Shown: piece by piece, positions 56,695 through 64,000 of the stretch
Layout of the letters: each line of letters starts with the position of its first letter
Numbering within the stretch: position 1 is the stretch's first letter
Assembly: GCA_016709725.1 (NCBI GenBank)
Contig: JADJMG010000001.1
Location: 941,929-1,005,928, forward strand
Direction: 5' to 3'
DNA from: Bacteroidota bacterium
GTDB lineage: Bacteria > Bacteroidota > Bacteroidia > AKYH767-A > OLB10
DNA: 64,000 bases
Made by a program: the position numbers and the translations under genes
The notes under the pieces: model-generated
Database searches by the model: none
Told to the model about the DNA's origin: nothing
The model's input: the letters and a program-made list of their open reading frames with translations, nothing else

Positions 56695-57429
56695 TTATCC
56701 CTCATCCGTTTTAGAAGAATCAGAAACGAGTGATAAGAGCTCGTCTAATTCTGGTTGTGATAAATCTCTCCACTTCCCAACAGCCAGATCCATTTTTATA
56801 TTCATGATTCGGATTCTTTTTAACTTGGTCACTTCAAATCCTAAGTATTCACACATGCGTCGAATTTGTCGGTTGAGGCCTTGTGTTAAGATAATGCGAA
56901 AAGTAAATCTTCCTGTTTGTTCTACAAAACATTTTTTGGTGATGGTGTCGAGGATCGGAACACCATTCGACATTTTTTGAATGAATGCATCCGTAATGGC
57001 TCTATCAACAGTTACTAAATATTCTTTCTCATGATTATTTTTAGAGCGTAAAATTTTGTTGACAATATCCCCGTCGCTGGTGAGAAAGATGAGTCCTTCG
57101 CTGGGTTTGTCCAATCGTCCAATAGGAAATATACGCTGTGGATGAGCGATGTAATCAATGATATTGTCGCGCTCCGATTTTACATCCGTAGTGCAAACAA
57201 TTCCTACGGGTTTATTAAAAGCAATGTACACATGTTTTTCTAAAGGCGGATTTACTAATTTTCCATCCACCCGAATTTCATCACCTGGAACCATCTTCGT
57301 CCCCATCTCGGGAACTTTATTGTTTATCGTAACTCTTCCTTGTTCAATCAATGTATCCGCAGCTCGCCGCGAGCAGAAACCAATTTCACTTAAGTATTTA
57401 TTGATTCGGGTAGATGGTTTTTCCGACAT
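56695..57429 (-). CDS. rluF: 23S rRNA pseudouridine synthase RluF
   Basis: 244 aa. An S4 RNA-binding domain (RINKYLSEIGFCSRRAADTL, about 6-60) precedes the RsuA/RluB/E/F catalytic core with the aspartate motif GRLDKPSEGLIFLTSDGD. Downstream KEYLVTVDRAITDAFI, GVPILDTITKKCFV and LTQGLNRQIRRMCEYLGFEV match RluF more closely than RluB or RluE. It converts U2604 of 23S rRNA to pseudouridine. A complete, undamaged gene. Confidence 0.95.
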   Translation of the reverse strand: MSEKPSTRINKYLSEIGFCSRRAADTLIEQGRVTINNKVPEMGTKMVPGDEIRVDGKLVNPPLEKHVYIAFNKPVGIVCTTDVKSERDNIIDYIAHPQRIFPIGRLDKPSEGLIFLTSDGDIVNKILRSKNNHEKEYLVTVDRAITDAFIQKMSNGVPILDTITKKCFVEQTGRFTFRIILTQGLNRQIRRMCEYLGFEVTKLKRIRIMNIKMDLAVGKWRDLSQPELDELLSLVSDSSKTDEG

Positions 57430-57442
57430 GCTATGTATTCTC

Positions 57443-58378
57443 TTAATGTATCGAAAAGGACGTTTTATAGAGTCGACTCAATCCGTTTGAAAAAGAATTC
57501 ATCTCCTTCAATAACTTTTTTACATCCTTAAATTCTTTCTCTCTTGATCCTAATGAATTTCTTTTACTGGTAAAAAACAATTCTTGCGTTTTTGTATTTA
57601 CAAAAGGGCAATAATCCATTTGCTTAGAATTGATTTTATCACCTAAATTTTGTGCTGGTCCCCACGTTCCCTTTGCTGTCTTTTTGCTGATGTACAAATC
57701 ACCACTTCCTTGTCCTCCCGGTCTGTTGTATCCAGTAAATAGTAAATAGGATTCGTCAGGCGCAATAAAAGCATTGAATTCATAACCGATTGAATTTATT
57801 GTGGAATCTAATGAAACAGGAACCGTAAATTTACCATTCACCCATTCACTCAAAAAAATATCATCTTTCCCTTTTGTTCCTTCACCACCTCCTGTAAAAT
57901 ATAAATTTCCAGAAAGGGTGATGCATGGATAGAACTCATCTTGCAAAGTATTCACTGGACCGCCAATATTGACGGGAGTTAACCATGGGTCATGAATGGA
58001 TTTTCTCTCCACATACCAAATATCAAAATCAACTACAGTGTCAGCAGTGATGTTTGTAGGTCGATTGGAGACAAAGTAGAGTCGTAATTCATCATGTGAT
58101 AAGAACGGTTCAAGGTCATCGTATTTTCCGGAAAAGGAAGCAATGTTAATCGGATTCCATTTTCCATTGATTAATGTAGACTGAACGATTGTAGATAACT
58201 CACCTTGGTATCCTTGAACTGTCATATATATTTCATCCCCTTTTTTATTCATGGCTACATCACGAACAGAAGGTAACTCGACAATCAAATTTTCTAGAAA
58301 AGGTTCCACCTTAGTTAATGTAGGCTGCGCTTTTAAATGAACGGAAAAGAGGAAGAGAAGTAAGAATATTTTTTTCAT
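57443..58378 (-). CDS. Secreted PD40 (WD40-like) beta-propeller protein
   Basis: 311 aa with a signal peptide (cleaved at HLKAQ). It contains repeated PD40-type blades: LEPFLSHDELRLYFVSNRPT, YPCITLSGNLYFTGGGEG, FIAPDESYLLFTGYNRPG and CPFVNTKTQELFFTSKRN. No OmpA or sorting domain is present. Function unknown; ten bases before (downstream on the map) lies a DinB gene in the same direction. Confidence 0.85.
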   Translation of the reverse strand: MKKIFLLLFLFSVHLKAQPTLTKVEPFLENLIVELPSVRDVAMNKKGDEIYMTVQGYQGELSTIVQSTLINGKWNPINIASFSGKYDDLEPFLSHDELRLYFVSNRPTNITADTVVDFDIWYVERKSIHDPWLTPVNIGGPVNTLQDEFYPCITLSGNLYFTGGGEGTKGKDDIFLSEWVNGKFTVPVSLDSTINSIGYEFNAFIAPDESYLLFTGYNRPGGQGSGDLYISKKTAKGTWGPAQNLGDKINSKQMDYCPFVNTKTQELFFTSKRNSLGSREKEFKDVKKLLKEMNSFSNGLSRLYKTSFSIH

Positions 58379-58387
58379 TCCTAAATA

Positions 58388-58924
58388 TTATTTAAAGTCG
58401 GACAAATTTCGTTGTGTAATTTTTTGATGATGTTCTACGTGTAAAATCATAAAATACAACATTTCTCTTAATGTTACTTTACCTAATAAGGGATGAGGAA
58501 GAATAAACTCATCCAATTCTTTTTCGTCGAAATCATTAATAGAAGTACAAATCTTATTTAGGTTGTTCTGCACTTTGGCAAAGACGATTGGTTTGATAGA
58601 AGCATTTATTTCTTTGGGTGTAAAAAATTTTGGTGGTGTCCCAGTTCTATTCTCCAGTTTATAATAATATTTTTCTACCAATTCATCATAAGTTTTAGAG
58701 GGTCGGTTGGCGTTTCCTAATAATTGTTTGATGGTCCACTTTGGAAATTTTAAAATAAGATGTACCGGCATCAGTGAGCGGTAAATATGATCAGCTTGTT
58801 GTCCTGCCGTCCACTTTTCGTTTTGATAAGAATGCATAAAGGCACGATCATCTAAGGAAGAAAGGTAATTAATAAACTCATGATGACTATCCTGTAATCT
58901 TGAAAGTATTTCTTGTTTATTCAT
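58388..58924 (-). CDS. DinB-family protein (DinB_2 type)
   Basis: 178 aa four-helix bundle. The metal-ligand histidines are recognisable in QQADHIYRSL, and MILHVEHHQKITQ carries the second pair. It is probably a thiol-dependent transferase-like protein or a metalloenzyme of unknown substrate. Starts ten bases upstream of the PD40 gene, so both can share a transcript. Confidence 0.85.
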   Translation of the reverse strand: MNKQEILSRLQDSHHEFINYLSSLDDRAFMHSYQNEKWTAGQQADHIYRSLMPVHLILKFPKWTIKQLLGNANRPSKTYDELVEKYYYKLENRTGTPPKFFTPKEINASIKPIVFAKVQNNLNKICTSINDFDEKELDEFILPHPLLGKVTLREMLYFMILHVEHHQKITQRNLSDFK

Positions 58925-59001
58925 GAGCTTACTGTTTTACCGCTGAGCGGATCCTACATCAACATTAACTTACTTCACTTTTATTTCGAATACATTGTTA
59001 A

Positions 59002-59463
59002 TTATTTCGCATTTTTATTCTCAAAGTCATTAATTTCTGCCAATTCACAATTCACTTGCCAATGAACTCCAAACTTGTCGGTGAACATTCCAAAAAAAGC
59101 ACCCCAAAAGGTTTTGTTTAATGGCATGGTAACATTTCCACCTGCTGAAAGCCCCATAAAAAGTCGAGTAGCTTCATCAACGGTTGTTGCATTTATAGAA
59201 AGAGAAACATTTGTGCCCGGTATATGTTTGCTACCAAATGATGCAGAGATGTCACTTCCAAATAAATTCGAATCACCACCAATTGGTAAGGAGACATGCA
59301 TTATTTTCTCTTTGTCTGATTCTGGTACTGCAAATTCAGGACTAGGAGGCATGTCTTTAAATCTTCCTATATAGGTGAATTCACCTCCGAAAACTGATTT
59401 ATAGAAATCAAATGCTTGTTCGCAATTACCATCGAAAGTCAAATAAGGATTAATAGTAGCCAT
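59002..59463 (-). CDS. VOC-family protein, PhnB type
   Basis: 153 aa. The opening INPYLTFDGNCEQAFDFYKS and the closing WGAFFGMFTDKFGVHWQVNC are the hallmarks of PhnB-like members of the vicinal-oxygen-chelate superfamily. The usual metal ligands are not obvious, as in many PhnB-like proteins, so enzymatic activity is unproven. Adjacent genes are small stand-alone units in the same direction. Confidence 0.9.
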   Translation of the reverse strand: MATINPYLTFDGNCEQAFDFYKSVFGGEFTYIGRFKDMPPSPEFAVPESDKEKIMHVSLPIGGDSNLFGSDISASFGSKHIPGTNVSLSINATTVDEATRLFMGLSAGGNVTMPLNKTFWGAFFGMFTDKFGVHWQVNCELAEINDFENKNAK

Positions 59464-59476
59464 TTTTTATTGAATA

Positions 59477-59995
59477 TTATTTTATTGTTTTTTTTCTGTA
59501 AATTCCAATAAAGGCAACCGACATCAATGCATCCATTTCATCGGCAATATCCCAACGTTGCGTTACGCTTCCATCTGCATTTAATGTCCACGTAATTCGA
59601 TTGCAATACAAATTTCCTTTCGGATCTTTTTGAAATTTACTTCTTAATATCATTTTATTTGCAGTGGAGTGTCCTTTTAAAATGAGATGACCTCCTTGAT
59701 TGTCGATCCACACCTGGTTCCAAGTAGAATCGTTAGAATCAAAATAATTATAACTACTTCCAGTGCTTTCTTTTCCTCCGGTCCAATGTTCGTTGATAAT
59801 ACAATTCTTTTCTATTTTCTCAACGTTATTCTCACCTATTTTATTTCCACTCGTATCATAAACGATCCAGTCTCCTACCCAAAAATCAAAAGCTTTATGA
59901 TTATCGGTACAACAGGCACAGGGCTTTTGGCCCATAAGGATTGGTGCACTAAATATAAAGCATAGAGAAAAAAAGATTTTTTTAAAGGGATACAT
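59477..59995 (-). CDS. Secreted DUF1579-like protein
   Basis: 172 aa with a signal peptide (FFSLCFIFSAPILMGQ). After a CACC pair, the motif FDFWVGDWIVYDTSGNKIGE is the standard opening of DUF1579-type lipocalin-like proteins, with the later HWTGGKESTGSSYNYFD block. Start 59995 chosen because a TTG at 60025 lies inside the -7 promoter element (60023-60030). Function unknown. Confidence 0.8.
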   Translation of the reverse strand: MYPFKKIFFSLCFIFSAPILMGQKPCACCTDNHKAFDFWVGDWIVYDTSGNKIGENNVEKIEKNCIINEHWTGGKESTGSSYNYFDSNDSTWNQVWIDNQGGHLILKGHSTANKMILRSKFQKDPKGNLYCNRITWTLNADGSVTQRWDIADEMDALMSVAFIGIYRKKTIK

Positions 59996-60022
59996 TGTAT
60001 TCTTATTGTTTTTGTAGAAAAA

Positions 60023-60030
60023 CAAAGTTA
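60023..60030 (-). promoter_or_regulatory. -7 promoter element (TAACTTTG)
   Basis: Exact TAnnTTTG match on the minus strand, 27 bases before the ATG at 59995. It overlaps the stop codon of the preceding haem-binding lipoprotein gene. Confidence 0.4.
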
Positions 60031-60395
60031 TTTAGGCATTTTCTCAGATTGCCATTTTTTCAACACTGCGATTTGTCGATCCGTAAAAGCAGGCTTTTTA
60101 CTTTTAAAAGGCATATATCCTTCATGATCAATTGGCAACTGAACTCTACTCAAAATATCGTCAATGTTTTTAGCAGTGGCCTCATACGTGTCAAGTGGTT
60201 TCACCTTTCCTGATTCAGGAAAATGACACGGAGAACAACTAGCCAACATCATGGGAGCTATATCTTTTTCGTATGTGAATGCAGGATTAGCCACTGGCTC
60301 ATTCGAAGTTGATGAGCTTGCTTTTTAGAAGAAGAACAATAAGAGAATGTTATTAGTGAAAGTAATGCGAGGAAGTGAGGAAGTTTGTTTTTCAT
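60028..60395 (-). pseudogene. Cytochrome c-like lipoprotein with CxxCH motif, one frameshift
   Basis: The frame from the ATG at 60395 gives a lipoprotein signal (HFLALLSLITFSYC, lipobox Cys). After a one-base shift near 60318-60326 the frame continues SSSTSNEPVANPAFTYEKD into ASCSPCHFPESGKVKPLDTY and FTDRQIAVLKKWQSEKMPK. The CSPCH sequence is a c-type haem attachment site and the last helix (WQSEKMPK) fits the usual small planctomycete-type cytochrome domain. Restored length is about 122 aa. A periplasmic electron carrier or haem protein is likely. Confidence 0.75.
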
Positions 60396-60512
60396 TTTTC
60401 TTTTAGATGGTATCATAGAATCCTAATTTTATGGAGAACTACGATATTTTGGAAAGACTAAATTAGCAAATTGGGAGATCACTCCCAAACAAGCCATATA
60501 AATGAAGTAAAA

Positions 60513-62950
60513 CTACTCGCCTCCGCCAATTCGTTTTTGTTCGGATTCACTTCCAGCTGCTCTTTGACGCATATTTTTCATTTGTTTGTTTCCAAAACGC
60601 CAAGTGAATGCAGCTCTGAATTGTCGGCTCTCCCAATTCCCATTCACCCTACTAATGATTCCGGCATATGTATTAATGCTTTTCCAAGGCGAGGTAAGAA
60701 ATATATCCGTGGCGGAAATTTTCAGAGTGGCACGGTCTCCTAACATCTTCTTTTGTAATCCAACATCAACGGATCCAGTAGGCTCTGTTTTATAGGAACC
60801 GCCCCAAACGCCACCACTGTTATACCAACCAGAAAGTTCAAAAGTGAATCCTTTTGGAAGCTTAAAGGTGTTTTGAGCATAAAATTTACAGAAACAATAG
60901 AGGTGTTGATGGTTTTTCCTTCGCCGAAATCAGCATTATAAGCCTGGTTAATCACACTTCCATTAAAATAAACACCATACCAAGGTGTTGGCTGCTGAGA
61001 AGTACTGAGGTTAAAACTAATAACATCTTCCGTGGCTAAATTTTGAGGTGATAAAAAACTTTTCCCTCCTGGAATGGTATCTGCAATTTGTGCAAAGAAA
61101 TCTTCGGTGCGACTGTACCCAACACTTAAGGTTGTAGCATATTTATAGGTATGTGATAATTCTATTTTATTCGAATATTGTGGATTCAAGAACGGATTCC
61201 CCTTACGAAAACTTAATTCATCTAATTTATTTTCGAATGGATTTAACTCTTGATAATTGGGTCGATCAATACGTGAACTGTAGACAAGTGATGTGGCATG
61301 ATTTTGATTCAGGTTAAAAGTGATTCCAGCACTGGGAAAGAAATCGGTATAATCACGTTTCACATTTTTATCTTCAGTACTCACTTCGCTTCTTAAATCC
61401 CCTTCACTTTGTGTGTTTTCCATCCTTACACCAGCCTGTAATTCGAAATTTTTTAGTGTGTATTGATAGTTGGCATACAACGCATTTACATTTTCAGTAT
61501 ACACAAAATGATTGCTTCTCGTATTGTCGATCGTTTCAACGCCATTTTCAATATTATAAAAATCGAAAGTATTGTCTGTTTCTACCATTGCAATTTTAAA
61601 CCCAAGCCCCAACTTGCTTTTCTTAAATTTTTTAGTGTAATCAGATTTAAGAGAATAGATCGTAATCGTTGTTGGCATGATCGATCGGAAGTATGTTGAT
61701 GATAATGGTGTTTCTACATCCGGCAAAATGTATTCATTTGGAATATAATTATTGCGATCGCTATCGAAGAAACCGAAGTCTATGTCGGTTGATAAATCAT
61801 TCCCGAGGGTATCGCTGAAATGATGATTCAAATTCAAACTGATGTTATTGTTTGTATTTTCTGTGGTTTGATTGGATCGTAAAACACTATCGATTTGGTG
61901 CGTGGTAAAATCACTAATGTTATTTCTGTTTTTTTGAGTGACATCAGCAGTGCTATAATTTCCATTACCCATTAAACTAAAACTGTTCTTTTTATTTAAA
62001 GTGTAATCAACTCCTGCTTTGTAATTATGTGAAACAAATTCACGGGTAGAGAATGAAGTTTGATCGAATATGTAAGGGCGCTGTTCCCGATATAAGTAAA
62101 ACTCGTTATATCTTTCTCCAAAGTTATTGCTGTAATTAGAATAAACATTAAATTTTCTGGAACGATGATTCACGGAAATGGCTGAATTGTATTTTGGCAA
62201 TTCACCAATTGCATAACCTGCAGTGAATGATCCATTGGTTCCATAGTTTTTATTTTTCTTTAAACGGATATTGATAATACCTGCAGTTCCTTCGGCATCA
62301 TACTTTGATGATGGATTTGAGATTAGTTCTATGGCTTCAACATCGGTGCTTTGAACACTTTTCAAATAGTCGGCCAATTCCGTTTCAGATAAACGCGACG
62401 GTCGACCATCAATTTGCACCATCACCCCACCTCGACCTTTCAACGCAATATTGTCGTTGTTATCCACCACTACACCGGGTGCTTTTTGTAAAAGTTCAAA
62501 GGCATTACTGCCAGTCGAATTAATACTGTTTTCAACATTGAATACTGTCATGTCGGCTTTTACTTCTACAAGTGGTTTAATGCCGGTGATCTCCGCACTT
62601 TTTAATTGAATGGATGATTCTGTTAATTTTATGGTAGCGATGTTTTTATTTGTATTCCCATCAAAGGAAAAACTTTCTCCAGTGAATGCATTGTATCCAA
62701 TGAAACTAGCTTTAATAAAATAAATTCCCTCTTTACTGTTTTCTAAAACATATCCTCCATTCACATCGGTTGCCGCAGCTTTCGATAGCGAAGAATCTTT
62801 TACAAGTCGAAGTTCAGCAATGGCTCCAATGAGTCCTTCTCCATTACCTCCCGTGATTTTGCCTGTAATGTTTCCTGATTGTGCCCACCCTTGGACAGCA
62901 GAAACACATAAAATTAAAAATATAAGCTTCAGTTTTATCAAATAACTCAT
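60513..62950 (-). pseudogene. TonB-dependent-receptor-type outer-membrane protein with carboxypeptidase-regulatory domain, one frameshift
   Basis: 812 aa if repaired. Signal peptide cleaved at GWAQS, then a carboxypeptidase-regulatory-like domain (ITGKITGGNGEGLIGAIAEL, about 25-110), a plug-like domain (ALKGRGGVMVQIDGRPSRLS, AIELISNPSSKYDAEGTAGI) and a beta-barrel in the rest, closing AAFTWRFGNKQ. One base is missing at about 60878-60886 (CTCAAAACACC), after which FKLPKGFTFELSGWYNSGG continues to the stop at 60513. It resembles the outer-membrane beta-barrel family (OMP_b-brl_3), not SusC. Substrate unknown; no SusD partner nearby. Confidence 0.88.
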
Positions 62951-62966
62951 GATGAATATTTTTTTG

Positions 62967-62974
62967 CAAAAGTA
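62967..62974 (-). promoter_or_regulatory. -7 promoter element (TACTTTTG) of the TonB-type receptor gene
   Basis: Exact TAnnTTTG match, 16 bases upstream of the ATG at 62950. Confidence 0.45.
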
Positions 62975-63107
62975 GAGTTTTTGTCACTGATAAAATAGAT
63001 TTATTTTATCAATAACAATCGAAGCTTCTGATTCATCGACGAAGTGCTTAATTTGATGGATGAACCAAAATGAATATTTATTGTTTGATGCAGAAATCAA
63101 AAAAAGA

Positions 63108-63512
63108 CTAAGAACTAATCTTATTGATGGGTTCAATCAAATCCCATAAATTGCCATATAGATCTTTAAATACAAGAACAGTGCCCCAGGGTTCAACAAC
63201 TTTTTCCCTTACAATTTCTATTTTGTTTCTTACTAAATTTTGATAATCTCTTTCGATATTATCGGTGTGCAAAAATAAAAACACTCGCCCCCCAGATTGA
63301 TTTCCAATATAATTATTTTGTTCTTCTGTACTTGCTTTTGCGAGCAGAAGAGCGGCGCCACTTGATCCAGGAGGAGAAATGACAACCCATCTTTTTTCAG
63401 GACTCAGTAATGTATCTTCTTTTAAAACAAAATGCAATTGCTTAGTGTAATATTCAATTGCTTCATCATAATCACGCACCAGTAGAGCCAGCAAGGCTAG
63501 TTGTTGTTTCAT
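63108..63512 (-). CDS. VOC-family glyoxalase-like protein
   Basis: 134 aa from the ATG at 63512 (an upstream TTG at 63536 overlaps the -7 promoter element at 63534-63541). A single VOC module pair: LALLVRDYDEAIEYYTKQLH and KDLYGNLWDLIEP at the end are glyoxalase-like, with RVFLFLHTDNIERDYQN in the middle. The usual metal-binding Glu of the C-terminal strand is present (DLIEP). Substrate unknown. Confidence 0.88.
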   Translation of the reverse strand: MKQQLALLALLVRDYDEAIEYYTKQLHFVLKEDTLLSPEKRWVVISPPGSSGAALLLAKASTEEQNNYIGNQSGGRVFLFLHTDNIERDYQNLVRNKIEIVREKVVEPWGTVLVFKDLYGNLWDLIEPINKISS

Positions 63513-63533
63513 TTTGTTATTTTCAATGGGTGA

Positions 63534-63541
63534 CAAATCTA
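63534..63541 (-). promoter_or_regulatory. -7 promoter element (TAGATTTG) of the VOC gene
   Basis: TAGATTTG matches TAnnTTTG, 21 bases upstream of the ATG at 63512. It decides the start codon against the TTG at 63536. Confidence 0.4.
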
Positions 63542-64000
63542 ATCATACAAATGCAATTTGTGATTAAAAAAAATGGAGGATGTTTAAAGTAAACTTAAAG
63601 AAGTTATACTTTTTTGAAATCTATTATTTCAATATGGATGTATGATTTGATGTCCGTTTCTTGCTGTTCGAAAAGTGGAAAAAAGTCTACTTGAAATTAG
63701 AAAAGAAAGTAGGAGCACATTTGAAATCATGTTGAATCCAATGGTTTTAATAAATCATTCATATTTTTTCGCCTTATTTCAAGGTGAATAAATTTTCCTT
63801 CCCTCTTCAACGGTTTTATTTTCTTGATGATTTTTGGACCTAATTGACTCCCCTTACAAGAAAGCTAACTAATTGAAAATAAGATGACAACAAGACCGAG
63901 AATTGATTTTTAATATTCCTCCATTTTGTTATAAAAAAGTAACCTTATAGTAGGACAAGCGTTTAATTAGACGTTTTAGTTTACTTAAATTCTAATCCTC
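63542..64000. other. Non-coding end of the window
   Basis: About 460 AT-rich bases with no frame of note on either strand, no RNA gene and no terminator that I could define. Confidence 0.4.

Noticed and set aside
56609..56980. 123-codon open frame on the plus strand
   Set aside because: Antisense of the 3' end of rluF.

Overview
The window looks like chromosomal DNA of a low-GC member of the Bacteroidota. The evidence is: secreted proteins ending in type IX secretion (T9SS) C-terminal sorting domains; TolC/HlyD and CusCBA-type envelope systems typical of the phylum; a TonB-dependent beta-barrel receptor; DUF4175 and DUF2490 genes; promoters of the TAnnTTTG type; and an almost complete lack of Shine-Dalgarno sequences. 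I cannot place it below phylum. No rRNA, tRNA, CRISPR array or prophage was seen.

Layout. 1-3.9 kb (minus): an anti-sigma-type ATPase and a large DUF4175 coiled-coil membrane protein. 4.0-6.5 kb: a GloVer-repeat T9SS protein. 6.5-9.0 kb: an rRNA-methyltransferase-like gene, an IS3-family transposase remnant, and a decayed second copy of the methyltransferase region. 9.65-12.3 kb: quinolinate synthase nadA and a MORN-repeat protein, both broken by indels. 12.4-17.8 kb: a tightly packed eight-gene operon (YHS, DoxX, outer-membrane protein, DinB, NRDE/TANGO2, ATP-grasp ligase, LysE exporter, Crp regulator). 18-21 kb: a multi-PAS histidine kinase with a response regulator, then a GreA-like protein. 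21.8-28.7 kb: a His-rich secreted protein and a CusBAC-type metal efflux operon. 28.8-37 kb: a T9SS protein, gltX, glnS, a Na+/H+ antiporter and a GNAT-nitrilase fusion. 37-41 kb: MscS, carbonic anhydrase and a SulP transporter, divergent from a TetR regulator. 41-46 kb: a NYN/OST-HTH protein and a run of secreted T9SS-type proteins. 46-50.8 kb: AhpD-like protein, two cold-shock proteins, then a Fic-MscS-DUF2490 operon. 51-56.6 kb: an ABC-HlyD-TolC exporter operon divergent from a second TetR regulator. 56.7-63.5 kb: rluF, PD40 protein, DinB, two VOC proteins, a DUF1579-like protein, a haem-binding lipoprotein and a TonB receptor.

The best regulatory find is a pair of paralogous TetR regulators 15 kb apart. 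Each is divergent from a membrane-transport operon (bicarbonate-type SulP plus carbonic anhydrase; ABC/HlyD/TolC exporter) and both loci carry the same perfect palindrome GATAGTAATACTATC in the divergent promoter region. The best candidate for an undescribed pathway is the eight-gene operon at 12.4-17.8 kb, which couples a membrane-anchored ATP-grasp ligase to an amino-acid-type exporter and a Crp-family regulator.

Caution: at least twelve genes carry one or more single-base indels, mostly a missing base in or beside a homopolymer and concentrated between 4 and 15.4 kb; another carries an in-frame stop. Several are housekeeping-type genes (nadA, for example), so much of this is probably consensus error in the assembly and not true pseudogenisation. 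I annotate those loci as single interrupted genes.
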